From CAVUXJ01 sp963814975 (lineage in GTDB: Bacteria; Acidobacteriota; Vicinamibacteria; Vicinamibacterales; CAVVIG01): a stretch of DNA of 64,000 nucleotides. The position numbers and the translations under genes were made by a program. The stretch spans positions 434,001-498,000 of the forward strand of contig CAWFFB010000022.1 of the NCBI GenBank assembly GCA_963814975.1, in the 5' to 3' direction. Positions 21,712 through 30,675 of this stretch are shown here, piece after piece. The notes below the pieces were generated by a model. It saw only the letters and a program-made list of their open reading frames with translations. It made no database searches and was not told where the DNA came from. Within the stretch, counting starts at the first letter, position 1, and each line of letters opens with the position of its first letter.

Positions 21712-22736
21712 CTACTTGTACGCGACCGCCGCGCTGGCAGGGCCCGCCAGGTGAATGACCTCCGTCTTGCGGAAGCCGACCGTGCGGCACCAGCGGGAGA
21801 AATCGGCGCCTGTAAAGTCGAACGCCTCGCCGAACTCGATCAGCATGTTCAGCGACATCATGAGGCCGAAGGCGTTGTCTCGCCGGGCGTCATCGATGAT
21901 GTTCTCGACAACCACGAACGCACCGCCTGGGGGCAGCGCATCATAAGCGGCCTTGACGAGGTGCATCTTCTTGTCGAGGTTCCAGTCGTGCAGGATCATC
22001 CCCATCGTGATGACATCAGCGTTCGGCAAAGGATCGGCAAAGAAGTCAAGCGACCGGGTCGTTACTCGGTCACTGAGCCGAGCACAGGCGATCTTCCGAG
22101 TTGCGATGGCCGTCGCGGCCGGCAGGTCTGCCGAGATGCAATGCATATGCGGATGTGCTCGCGCGACGACAAGGGACAGCGTGCCGTTGGCGCCGCCCAC
22201 ATCGCACAGCGTCTTGTACCGTGAGAAATCGAACTTGGCAGCTGAGTGCCTTGAAATTGCCTACCGAGATCCCCGCCATCGCTTCCATGAACTGGTCAAG
22301 CCGTTCTGGCTTGCTGTACAGCTCTTCGAACATGGATGCCTTGCCGCGTTTCGTTTCATTCTGCGGCTGGCCAGTTCGGAGCGCCTCCGCCAAATCACCC
22401 CAGAAGGGATAGAGGCGGGCGTTGGCCATTTCGAGGAAGCCGCCCATGTAGTCGGGGCTGCCTTTGTCAAGGAAATACTGCCGTCTCATGCGTGTTGCGG
22501 TAACGCGCATCAGGGCCGTCACCGTCGCGCTCGAGGAAACGTAGCGCCACCAGCGTGTCGAAGAAATCGGGATTCGCGCGGGGATGTAAGCCGCTCGCCG
22601 CCTGGAGCTCGGCCCCCGTCATCGCTCCGCCGCCCAAGCTGGTGAACAGACCGAGCTCCAGAGCGGACAGCAGGGTCTTCGCCGGCCAGAAGGCCATGCC
22701 AATTTCCATGATTCGCGCGGGGGATACTGTCGTCAT
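21712..22736 (-). CDS. SAM-dependent O-methyltransferase, acetylserotonin/CrtF type (frameshifted)
   Basis: About 340 aa: N-terminal dimerisation helices (MEIGMAFWPAKTLLSALELGLF, winged-helix region LQAASGLHPRANPDFFDTLVALRFL) followed by the methyltransferase domain with LCDVGGANGTLSLVVARAHP (SAM loop), SADLPAA, DVITMGMILHDWN (catalytic His-Asp) and LPPGGAFVVVENII. ATG 22736 has a strong GAAGGAGAG site. Frame changes lie near 22470, within a TTT run (VF / FLDKGSPDYMGG), and near 22240 (KALS / AAKFDFSRYKTL). Small-molecule O-methylation, probably of a phenolic hydroxyl. It is controlled by the adjacent MarR gene (operator at 22777). Confidence 0.87.
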
Positions 22737-22763
22737 TTTCGCACTCTCCTTCGTCCTACTGTC

Positions 22764-22788
22764 GTTATAGGGACTATCGTGTAAACGA
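22764..22788 (-). promoter_or_regulatory. MarR-type operator and -10 box upstream of the O-methyltransferase
   Basis: The 12-mer TCGTGTAAACGA (22777-22788) has TCGT/ACGA inverted arms. Its reverse complement TCGTTTACACGA recurs with one mismatch in front of the marR-like gene. A minus-strand TATAAC (22764-22769) lies just downstream, so a bound repressor would cover the polymerase site. Confidence 0.6.
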
Positions 22789-22844
22789 CTACTGCACTGG
22801 CGGGCTCGATCGACGCCCAGCCATCGGGCCTGCGCCTCATTTGA

Positions 22845-23327
22845 TCAGGGAAACGTACCCACGTCCGAAATCACCGCTTCCAGCAGGCTTCCGAGCTGCC
22901 GTAGTCTCTCGACACCCAGATGCCCAAGCAACGCTTTCGGCATTCGCTGCGCGTGGGCGTCCAGCCCGCGCACGAGGGCGAGTCCCTTGTCCGAAATGCC
23001 CACCTCGACGACGCGCCGGTCCTGGCGGCTGCGCGTCCGCTTCACCAGCCCGCGTTTTTCCAAGCGGTCGACCAGTCGCGTGATGTCAGGGTCCCGTTCA
23101 ATCATCCGCTCCGCGATGTCGCTGCACGCCAGCTTGGCCGGATGGGAGCCGCGGAGGATCCGGAGCACGTTGTACTGGTTGGTGGTCAGCTGGGCCGTCG
23201 TCTTCAGAAATCTCGCCCACGGCTCCATGACCCGTGCGGCAGCGATCAGCAAGCCGAGCAGGATTTCCTGCTCCGGGGAGGAAAAGGGCTTCGTCTGCTT
23301 CAGCTCCCGTGCAACCGTGCCGCCCAT
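22845..23327 (-). CDS. MarR-family transcriptional regulator
   Basis: 160-aa winged-helix repressor. Helical dimerisation segments flank the DNA-binding domain: LTTNQYNVLRILRGS, CSDIAERMIERDPDITRLVDRLEKRGLV (recognition helix) and the wing RSRQDRRVVEVGISDKGLAL with the conserved D-R-R. ATG 23327 is chosen; a TTG four codons upstream would place translation inside the promoter. MarR proteins usually repress their own operon and are released by phenolic ligands, which fits the downstream O-methyltransferase and VOC genes. The same palindromic operator occurs before this gene and before the methyltransferase, so autoregulation is likely. Confidence 0.9.
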   Translation of the reverse strand: MGGTVARELKQTKPFSSPEQEILLGLLIAAARVMEPWARFLKTTAQLTTNQYNVLRILRGSHPAKLACSDIAERMIERDPDITRLVDRLEKRGLVKRTRSRQDRRVVEVGISDKGLALVRGLDAHAQRMPKALLGHLGVERLRQLGSLLEAVISDVGTFP

Positions 23328-23335
23328 GGAGCGGG

Positions 23336-23364
23336 ACAATACACGTTTACACGACTATCGTCAA
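23336..23364 (-). promoter_or_regulatory. Promoter of the MarR gene with operator in the spacer
   Basis: Minus-strand TTGACG (23359-23364), 17-base spacer, TATTGT (23336-23341): a good sigma70-type promoter. The sequence CGTTTACACGA (23344-23354), matching the operator at 22777-22788 in inverse orientation, lies entirely within the spacer, the classic position for autorepression. Confidence 0.65.
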
Positions 23365-23743
23365 GAGGTATTATTTGAAGCGGAACCCGATGCAATGAGG
23401 GGCGCCGTGAGGGGCGTCTGCGCGGGGGCTGGCAGAAGTGCGAAGGGAACCGTCGATCGGCGGCGGAGGGCGTGTCCGCCTTGATGCTCAGCGCCGCGGT
23501 GGCCGAGGGCGCGAGCGCCAGACGCGAGACACGCGGCGGCACGGGGTCAGCCGGACGCATGGGCGAGCCACACGGCCTTGGTTATCGGTGACCCATTCTG
23601 TCCGATCGAACGTGTCGGCCCCTCACTGTGGCACCCAAGGGGTCTCAGAAACATCGGTGGCGTGTGCGAGTGGTGCGGAGGCCGCATTGACGCGAGAGAC
23701 GGCACGCTAGCCGAACGCCGTATCTGAAGGGAGACGAGCATTC
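23365..23743. other. Divergent intergenic region before the sulfotransferase
   Basis: No gene is supported. The last 25 bases contain an AAGGGAG ribosome-binding site for the plus-strand sulfotransferase gene. Confidence 0.45.
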
Positions 23744-24658
23744 ATGATGGCAGCAGCGCCCCCGGCCGGTGACATCCCGCCGATGCCCGTGATCGTCGGG
23801 GCGCCCCGCTCTGGGACCACCCTGCTGCGGTTCATGCTCGATGCGCATCCCGATCTGGCAATTCCGCCCGAGACCGGATTCCTGACGCTCGGCCACTCTC
23901 TTCCAGACGAGGGCGAGCAGGTGCGCGAGCATTTCTTTGAAGCCATTACCCACTTTCCCCCTGACGCACCCGCCTGGGACGACTTCGGGGTGTCCCGACA
24001 CCGCCTGTGGTCGCTCCTGCAGGCGACGATACCCTTTACGATCGCCGACGGCTATCGCGCGTTCTATCGAGCATATGCCGAGCGCTTCGGCAAGCCCCGA
24101 TGGGGCGATAAGACGCCGATGCACTGCCTGCATCTGGCGGCCATCCAGCGGGTGTTGCCGGAGGCCTACTTTGTCCATGTGATTCGCGACGGGCGCGACG
24201 TCGCCCTGTCCCTGCGGCAAACCTGGTTCTCGCCCGGCAGCGAGATCGAGACCCTGGCGGAGTACTGGATGACCTGCGTGACGACGGCACGTCGACAGGC
24301 CGCACAGTGCCGTCACTATCTGGAACTGCGATTCGAGGAACTCGTCCAGGACACCGACGCCGTCCTGGCTCGGGTGTGCAGGTTCATCGATCTGGCCTAC
24401 TCGCCCGAGATGGTCACGTACCACCGCCGCACGCCCGAGCGCCTCAAGGAACATCGGGACCGAACCCGTCCAGATGGAACCATGGTGGTGTCGCACGCCG
24501 ATAGACTGCGGCAACAGATGCTCACGACCCAGCCGCCTCGAACGTCCCGGGTGCAGGCATGGAGGACGGACATGCCGCTCGATGAGCGTGCGCGATTCGA
24601 GCGGGTCGCTGGCGATCTGCTGGTGGAGTTGGGCTACGGGGCGCTCGTGGGAAGCTGA
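23744..24658 (+). CDS. Sulfotransferase family protein
   Basis: Intact 304-aa PAPS-dependent sulfotransferase. The 5'-phosphosulfate loop is IVGAPRSGTTLLRFMLDAHP (residues about 17-36), and the 3'-phosphate-binding strand is FVHVIRDGRDVALSLRQTW (about 145-163). WGDKTPMHCLHL between them is typical of the Sulfotransfer_3 branch found with sulfated glycans and lipids. The start is ATG 23744 (a second ATG follows directly) with AAGGGAG upstream. The 3' end overlaps the 3' end of the convergent glycosyltransferase by 25 bases. With that gene and the PIG-L-like gene it forms a small glycan-modification cluster, so the acceptor is probably a saccharide (inference). Confidence 0.9.
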   Translation: MMAAAPPAGDIPPMPVIVGAPRSGTTLLRFMLDAHPDLAIPPETGFLTLGHSLPDEGEQVREHFFEAITHFPPDAPAWDDFGVSRHRLWSLLQATIPFTIADGYRAFYRAYAERFGKPRWGDKTPMHCLHLAAIQRVLPEAYFVHVIRDGRDVALSLRQTWFSPGSEIETLAEYWMTCVTTARRQAAQCRHYLELRFEELVQDTDAVLARVCRFIDLAYSPEMVTYHRRTPERLKEHRDRTRPDGTMVVSHADRLRQQMLTTQPPRTSRVQAWRTDMPLDERARFERVAGDLLVELGYGALVGS

Positions 24659-26148
24659 GCGTCCCGATCGCTGCGCCGTTCTGGTCCCGCTCTCATCGTC
24701 ATCAGACGCGCGTTGAGCCGACGAGCAATGCCTTGCGCGTGGCGTCCCACGACCGGGATGCGAATCAGCATATCGCGGAGATGCAAGCTGGGTAAGGCCC
24801 GATACGCGTCGACCAACCGCTGAAGGCGGTCCCGATCATTCGTCAGATCGAGGTGCGACTGGTGGGCCGCGGCAAGCTGGTTTATGAGGGCTTCCACACG
24901 TCCGACAAGAACCTGGCACTCTTGCCGCAGGCGGTCGTGCTCGTGGACGAGTTGCTGCTCAGCGGCGCGGGCCAAGGTGAGCTCGTTCGCGGTTGCGTCG
25001 ATCCGTGCGATCAGTTGTTGTCGTTCACGAACCCCGTGTTCACGGTCGGCGCGGACGGCCATCAATTCGTCTGACAAGGTCTGGACCGTGGTGTCGAGGG
25101 TTTGAGCCTGCTTGAACCGGAGCGCGATCGCACTCAGGTGTCGCGCCGCGGCGCGTTGAGCGACCGCGGCGTCCGTCATACCACGAGAGTTGGATCCGGC
25201 AACCGTGTGGTGCTCGTCGAGGGTGCGTGTGTAGATATCGAGCAACCGATCGACCGCACTCTCGAGATCGGCCTCGGTGCGGACCCGCGCCGCGATGCGC
25301 TCCGCCTCGGAACCGTCGTAGGTGGCGATCTGCGCGCGATACCAATCGACCGTGTGGGTCTGCTGCAACCAGCGCACACCAAAATTGCCCGCCCGCAGAC
25401 GATCGAAGTTCCGTTCGGTCACCAGCGGGCCGCCGCCAATGTGATCCGCAAGAATGACGCTGCACCCGACCGCCAGCGCCTCCAGCGCCGCCCGGCCCTT
25501 GGCAAAGATCAGATCGAAACCAGGCAGGACGTCTTGCGGCCGGGCGACGCTGCGGCCGCTGCTTGCGCCGATGATTTCAAGTTCCAGATGCTGTTCACGA
25601 CACGCCTCGCGAATCGTATCCGCGAACCCCTGCCCGGGCACGGCGTGGTTGCTGACGATCAGCGCCCGCCGAGGTCGTGACGGCAGCGACTCACGGGGCA
25701 GAAACTGTCGCATATCGACGAAGTTCAAGAGCAGATCGACCTGGTGGCGACCAATACCATTTTCGGCCGTCAGGCGATCGGCGCACGTTTCGTCGACCGC
25801 CACATACCGCACGATCGAGGGATGGCGCAGCGGCCCTTCCTCCCAGGGCAGCCAGCCATGGCAGAAGTGCACGATCGGAACGCCGGGAAAGTGCAGCGCC
25901 GCAATCAACGTCTCGACGTGATGATGACCGTGAATCAGATTGGGCGTAAAGCCGATCTGATCCAGATTTGTGACAACGGGCACGGTGGCGGAACGAAGTT
26001 CCTCGGCAATGGCCCCGGTGACCAAACTGAACGCGACCGGATGGTGTCCTCGGCCAACGAGCGCGCGGCACATGTCGCGGACCCACAACTCCGACCCGGC
26101 TCGCCAGGACAGCGTGTTATTTGTGAAGAGAATCGAGAGCGCGGCCAC
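24634..26148 (-). CDS. Glycosyltransferase (GT-B fold) with long C-terminal coiled coil
   Basis: Intact 504-aa protein. Residues 1-330 have a GT4-like layout: ILFTNNTLSWRAGSELWVRDM at the start, NLIHGHHHVETLIAAL, VHFCHGWLPWEEGPLRH, YVAVDETCADRL, then the nucleotide-sugar half with RRALIVSNHA and FAKGRAALEALAVGCSVILAD (the E.A..G motif used for the sugar-nucleotide ribose). Residues about 345-470 are a heptad-rich coiled coil (LSDELMAVRADREHGVRERQQL, RAAEQQLVHEHDRLRQEC), an unusual extension that may mediate oligomerisation or membrane-complex assembly. The end is basic. Donor and acceptor are unknown. Confidence 0.82.
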   Translation of the reverse strand: MAALSILFTNNTLSWRAGSELWVRDMCRALVGRGHHPVAFSLVTGAIAEELRSATVPVVTNLDQIGFTPNLIHGHHHVETLIAALHFPGVPIVHFCHGWLPWEEGPLRHPSIVRYVAVDETCADRLTAENGIGRHQVDLLLNFVDMRQFLPRESLPSRPRRALIVSNHAVPGQGFADTIREACREQHLELEIIGASSGRSVARPQDVLPGFDLIFAKGRAALEALAVGCSVILADHIGGGPLVTERNFDRLRAGNFGVRWLQQTHTVDWYRAQIATYDGSEAERIAARVRTEADLESAVDRLLDIYTRTLDEHHTVAGSNSRGMTDAAVAQRAAARHLSAIALRFKQAQTLDTTVQTLSDELMAVRADREHGVRERQQLIARIDATANELTLARAAEQQLVHEHDRLRQECQVLVGRVEALINQLAAAHQSHLDLTNDRDRLQRLVDAYRALPSLHLRDMLIRIPVVGRHAQGIARRLNARLMTMRAGPERRSDRDAQLPTSAP

Positions 26149-26233
26149 GCGGATCCCCCTTACGCACGGTGTTCAATGGATGATGGACTCAATGGCCGGT
26201 TCGGGGCGGAAACACGGCACTCCTCATAGCCAC

Positions 26234-27034
26234 TCATGATCCATGTAAGCGTGCTGGGACGTGCTGGGCGCTTGCGAGGGCGAGCAGCCTGGCGAGCACC
26301 GGCCTAACGTGTTCGCCATAGCGGATCGCCGACCGATAGCGTCCTTGTTGCACGCGCTCATTGCCAACCTCCTCGTAGTAAGGCACGTAGTCGGAGGGTG
26401 GCAACACGCCGGACGTGGATTGGCGCAGGAACTCGGTCCGGAATGCCTCGGTCCCGTGCCGTTCGAAGGCGGCGGCCGCTTCCGCCCTGAGCGCCGGATA
26501 GCGTCTCACCGCTTCCAGTTTGCGGGCGAACGCCGATTCGTCGAGCTGGAGACGGATGCCAAGGCCACCGCCATCCGGGGGCCCGACGAGGTCCATCTCA
26601 TACAGGCATGGTGCGCGCAACCCGCACAGTGACACGCTCGTCTCGGCGATGACTCGACATAAGTCGTGCACCGGGTTGTAGCCTTCGGCCGCATCGGTGA
26701 GAACTGCAGTGATGCCGCGCGCCGCAAAGCTGAGGCTCAACTGCTCTGTCACCTTAACGAATGGGGTCTCGTCACCCGCGATGAGGTGCGCGTAGGCGTG
26801 CGCATCGGCGAAACAGCCGTAGACCGTTGCCCGCGTGGCGCCAGCGCTGTTCAGTAGGGCGGTTGTGTCCGCAAGACGTGAGCGACCATGAGCGCCCGAG
26901 CCGTCAGTGAGAACGCACACCAGCGGCGCCGCTGTCTCTAGAAAATGAAAAGCTCGGAGTTCATGGCCTGGGTGGCCGATGACCAATGCCCATCTGTGAG
27001 CGCGTACGTAGCTCATCATCCCGGATAGTTCCAT
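26234..27034 (-). CDS. PIG-L/LmbE-like deacetylase-related protein
   Basis: Intact 266-aa protein. The first motif reads IGHPGHELRAFHFLE where active PIG-L/LmbE enzymes have AHPDDE, so one acidic zinc ligand is replaced by Gly-His. The later TDAAEGYNPVHDLCR supplies the conserved H-D element, and the C-terminal block YEEVGNERVQQGRYRSAIRYGEH is typical of a PIG-L subgroup found near glycosyl- and sulfotransferases. Canonical members remove N-acetyl groups from GlcNAc-type sugars using zinc. Whether this variant is catalytic is unclear. The start may be 27034 or the MM at 27019/27016; no convincing Shine-Dalgarno sequence distinguishes them. It lies 85 bases upstream of the glycosyltransferase gene on the same strand. 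Confidence 0.7.
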   Translation of the reverse strand: MELSGMMSYVRAHRWALVIGHPGHELRAFHFLETAAPLVCVLTDGSGAHGRSRLADTTALLNSAGATRATVYGCFADAHAYAHLIAGDETPFVKVTEQLSLSFAARGITAVLTDAAEGYNPVHDLCRVIAETSVSLCGLRAPCLYEMDLVGPPDGGGLGIRLQLDESAFARKLEAVRRYPALRAEAAAAFERHGTEAFRTEFLRQSTSGVLPPSDYVPYYEEVGNERVQQGRYRSAIRYGEHVRPVLARLLALASAQHVPARLHGS

Positions 27035-27179
27035 GCATCAAGGTGTTGGGGAATCTATCCCACCCGAGAACGGGGTGGTCAGAACATCCGTGCATCATCC
27101 GCCGCGCTTCGGTCGCTGTATGTTCAATATTGAACACATTTTGCTGAAATGTTTCACACGCTTGGCGTGTAGGCGCAGG

Positions 27180-27944
27180 GCCTTGGACTGTTCAACAGCT
27201 GGCGTCGCGCCTGGCTACGTGCAGGGGAATCTCACCATTCTCCCGAAGGACTTGGCGGAGGACTTCCTCAAGTTCTGCCGGCTGAACCCGAAGCCGTGCC
27301 CCGTCATCGGCGTTTCCGAAGTCGGTGATCCAAGAATTCCCGGCCCTTGGTCTCGACCTGGACATCCGCACCGATGTGCCGGGCTACCGCGTCTGGAAGG
27401 ATGGACATCTCGTCGAGGAATCGACCGACATTGCAGCGTGGTGGCGCGATGATCTCGTGGCATTCGTGCTCGGATGCTCATACTCCTTCGAGCAGGCGCT
27501 GATCGAAGACGGGTTGCCAATACGGCACATGGCTGCGGGCGTGACGGTACCGATGTACCGGACCGACATCGCCTGTGTGGCTGCCGGACCCTTCTGGGGG
27601 CCGATGGTCGTCTCGATGCGTCCGTTCAATCCGACTCACGCGATACGGGCGATTCAGATCACGTCGCGGTTCCCGCCGTGCACGGTGCGCCAATCCATAT
27701 CGGGCTGCCGTCACTGATTGGGATCCAGGACCTGGCGAAGCCAGACTACGGAGATTGCGTCGAGCTGCGGTCCGATGAACTACCTGTGTTCTGGGCGTGC
27801 GGTGTGACGCCCCAGGCCGTGATTGCGGCGGCGAAGCCCTCGTTCGCCATTACCCACGCTCCAGGCCGCATGCTGGTGACCGACCTTCAGAACGCGCAAC
27901 TGGCTGTGCACGAGGAAGGAAAAGAGGATTGTCATGAAGGTTAG
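27180..27944 (+). pseudogene. DUF1445 hydro-lyase / D-glutamate cyclase-like protein (N-truncated, frameshifted)
   Basis: Strong DUF1445 (UPF0317) pattern: TAGVAPGYVQGNLTILPKDLA, FCRLNPKPCPVIGV, LDLDIRTDVPGYRVWKDG, VAFVLGCSYSFEQALIEDG, RPFNPTHAIRAIQITSRFP, HIGLPSLIGIQDL, FWACGVTPQAVI and ITHAPGRMLVTDL. Bacterial members are called putative hydro-lyases; the animal mitochondrial relative DGLUCY acts as D-glutamate cyclase. Frame changes lie near 27328 and 27670. The first 30-40 residues before TAGVAPG cannot be found in any frame with a start codon, so the N terminus appears lost. The stop overlaps the next gene by 11 bases, so the two were translationally coupled, suggesting joint handling of an amino-acid-like substrate. 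Confidence 0.8.
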
Positions 27945-29214
27945 CCGCCGCGACGTCCTGATGGGAGGCGCCGCATCAATCGCGGCGGTCTCAGCCTGTG
28001 CACGAGCCCAACAGTCGAATGAGATTGTGATAGGCGCGTTGTACCCGCTGTCGGGAGCCAGTGGGGCGAGCGGCCTCGACGCCCGCCACGCGCTGGAAAC
28101 AGCCGTCGAGGTGATCAACACCTCAATCGACCTGGATTTACCGTTGTCGAAGAGCGCCGGCCTTGCCGGGTTCGATGGTGCCAAGATCACGGTGGTCTAT
28201 GCCGACCACCAAGGCGATCCGCAGAAGGGCCGCGCTGGGGCGGAGCGCCTGATCACTCAGCGAAACGTTGCCGCGCTGATTGGCGTCTACCACAGTTCGG
28301 TTGCGGCGACTGTAAGCCAAACGGCCGAGCGGTATGCCACCCCATTCATGGCGTCCGAAGTGTCCTCGCCGAGCCTGCACCGACGAGGACTGAAATACTT
28401 CTTCCGCGCCAACGCGCACGATGAGATGTTTTCCAAAGTGATGTTCGACTTCTTCGATAGCTTGAAGACAAAAGGGGCGAAGATCGAGACCCTTGCTCTA
28501 TTCCACGAAGATACGATTTACGGTACGGATTCCGCAAATACACAGAGCGCCCTCGCAGCAGCGCGTGGGTACAAGATTGTCACCGACATCAAATATCGGG
28601 CGAACTCGCCTTCGCTGACGGCCGAGGTGCAGCAGCTGAAGGCGGCCGATGCCGACGTGCTGATGCCTTCAAGCTAAACGACGGACAGCATGCTTCTGGT
28701 CAAGACCATGGCCGAGCTGGGCTACAAGCCAAGGGCGATCGTCGCGCAGGATGCCGGCTTCTCCGAGAGCTCGTTTTATGACGCCGTCGGCGACAAGGTC
28801 GAAGGAGCGATCAGCCGCGCCAGCTTCTCACTCGATCTCGCGGCGAAGCGCCCATCAGTCGGCAAGGTCAACGAGCTGTTCAAGGTGCGCTCGGGCAAAG
28901 ACCTCAATGATGGAACGTCGCGCGAGTTCATGGCGCTCCTGATTCTGGCGGACGGCATCGATCGCGCGAAGTCTACCGATGGCGACAAGATTCGTCAGGC
29001 GCTGGCCGCGACGGACCTGCCAGGCGAGCGCACCATCATGCCGTGGAAACACGTGAAGTTCGACGAGACCGGGCAGAACAAAGACGCGGACCCGGTGCTC
29101 CTGCAATACGTCAAGGGCAAGTTCGTCACGATCTTCCCCGCGCAAGCAGCCATTGCCGAGCCGATCTGGCCGATGAATCCACCGGCGCCGGCAATCACGG
29201 CACAGAAGTCCTGA
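27934..29214 (+). pseudogene. Branched-chain amino-acid/urea-type ABC substrate-binding protein, internal TAA
   Basis: Periplasmic-binding protein of the Peripla_BP_6 (LivK/UrtA) type, about 426 codons. The N terminus has a twin-arginine signal (MKVSRRDVLMGGAAS...CARAQ). It is followed by IVIGALYPLSGASGASG, VYADHQGDPQKGRAGAERLI, ALIGVYHSSVAATVSQTAE, then AIVAQDAGFSES and a C-terminal lobe ending NPPAPAITAQKS. A single in-frame stop, TAA 28675-28677, interrupts PSS*TTDSMLLVKTM. The family has an aromatic residue here, so a TAC/TAT to TAA substitution is likely. Frame is identical on both sides, so this is not an indel. Unless read through, the product is a 247-aa N-terminal lobe. ATGA coupling to the permease follows. 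Confidence 0.88.
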
Positions 29215-29435
29215 TGGCCGCAGAGACGATCGTGCAGAGCCTGTTGAGCGGCTTGTTGACAGGGTTGATCTACGCTCTCATTGCGGTCGGCCTCTCGCTC
29301 ATCTTCGGTCTGATGGATGTCGTGAACTTCGCCCATGGCGAGTTCCTGATGGCGGCCATGTACGCGACGCTCGGGTTCACGCTGGCCCTTGCGATCGATC
29401 CGATCCTCTCGGCTGTCATCCGCAAAAACTATTGA
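29214..29435 (+). pseudogene. LivH-type ABC permease, N-terminal fragment cut by an IS
   Basis: The start codon overlaps the binding-protein stop (TGATG). The product begins MAAETIVQSLLSGLLTGLIYAL, then VGLSLIFGLMDVVNFAHGEFLM, the signature of BPD_transp_2 permeases for branched-chain amino acids or urea, with two membrane helices. From 29414 the sequence is the inverted repeat of an insertion element, and the frame ends at TGA 29433-29435 after about 73 residues of a normal ~300. The rest of the transporter (second permease, ATPases) is absent from the other side of the IS, so an adjacent deletion or rearrangement also occurred. Confidence 0.88.
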
Positions 29436-30663
29436 GGGCGGTGTTCAGTTCAGGCGGCTTTTGGTTCCAGCCGGTATTCGTGGTGCAACCCCGCCAGAAT
29501 CGGACTCGCGACGACGCGATGGCCATCGGGGATTCGATGGCCATTCGACAGCTGCTCGGCCTTATCACAGGGCACGTCAGGAATGCCAGGACCGAGACTG
29601 GCATGTGGGCGGCCTTGGTTGTAGTGAGTCACCCATTCCTTGAGAATCGAACGCAGATGCCGTTCATTCAGAACAATCAGCCAATCCAAACACTCGCGAC
29701 GGATCGTGCCGATCAGCCTCTCGCAGAACGCATTCGCTTGCGGGCAGCGCACCGGCGTTTTCAGCACCGTCAGGCCCATCGCGGCAACTGCGCCGTCAAC
29801 GGCCACAGAATAGATGCTATCGCGGTCGTGAATGAGAAAGCGTTGCGGCTGCTCGCCGGGAAAGACCGCGCGGAACTGCTGGACGGTCCAGTCGGCTGTG
29901 GGATGCTCCGTGACGTTCCAATGCACGATCCGGCGCGTGCCGACTGTCAAGAACGACAAACACATACAGCGTGCGAAACCTCGCCGTGATGGTCACGAAG
30001 AAGTCGCAGGCGAGCATGGCGCCCGCATGATTGCGCACGAATGTGCTCCACTGCTGGGACGGCCGTCGATCCCGCGGTCGCCCTCCCAGTGACATGTAGC
30101 GCCTCACTGTACGCGCCGACACGCGGAGACCGAGTTTGAGCTGCAGTTCCGCGGCAATCCGCTCCTCGCCCCACGTCGCATTGGCACGAGCCATGGCGGC
30201 GATTAACTGCTGGAGATCCGACGGGTACTGGTGGTCGACCAGGCACTCTCGACTTCCACCGCCAGAACAGGCGGAATCCCTTGCGATGCCAACGGATCAG
30301 CGTGTCAGGCTTGACGATCGTCAGTATGGCTCTCCAGTCGCTCAGCCTTGAGAGCACCAGCAGGGTGATACGCGTCGCATCATCAGCCCGACGGGGCTTG
30401 ACCCGACGCTCTTGGTAAAGGGCCAGCTGCTTGCGGAGGAACAGATTCTCGGCTGCCAGCTGCGACCGCGATCGAAGACCGAGCGACACGAACCTGAGGG
30501 CATCAATCAGCAGCCGGACAGTGGTCCGCCAGGCGATTGACGAGGCCGAGCGTTTCCGCATGCGGAAGCATGCCACAACTGTCGCGAGTTAGCTTCGTCG
30601 CGAGCCTCCGCCGTTACCGAACCCGCGGCAGTTTCGTGTCGGCCGCAATACTTGCGGAGCACA
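29414..30663 (-). mobile_element. Insertion sequence copy 1, rve-type transposase (1,250 bp)
   Basis: Bounded by imperfect terminal inverted repeats: TGTCATCCGCAAAAAC at 29414, and TGTGCTCCGCAAGTAT read inward from 30663. A related 1,240-bp element with matching ends is at 45114-46353. Positions 30278-30663 recur almost identically at 50907-51291. No target duplication was recognised. It interrupts the livH-like gene. Confidence 0.8.
29450..30576 (-). CDS. Transposase of IS copy 1 (integrase-core, two frameshifts)
   Basis: About 375 aa restored: N-terminal helical part SQLAAENLFLRKQLALYQERRVKPRR, then TLIRWHRKGFRLFWRWKSR, helix-turn-helix TWGEERIAAELQLKLGLRVSARTVRRY, and an rve/DDE core with ACDFFVT (Asp), IHDRDSIYS (Asp) and NAFCERLIGTIRREC (Glu), ending GLHHEYRLEPKAA. 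Frame changes near 30237 and 29960 break it. The lineage is the large IS3/IS481-like integrase-core group; the exact IS family cannot be settled by eye. Confidence 0.83.
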
Positions 30664-30675
30664 ACCGGTGAGTCG

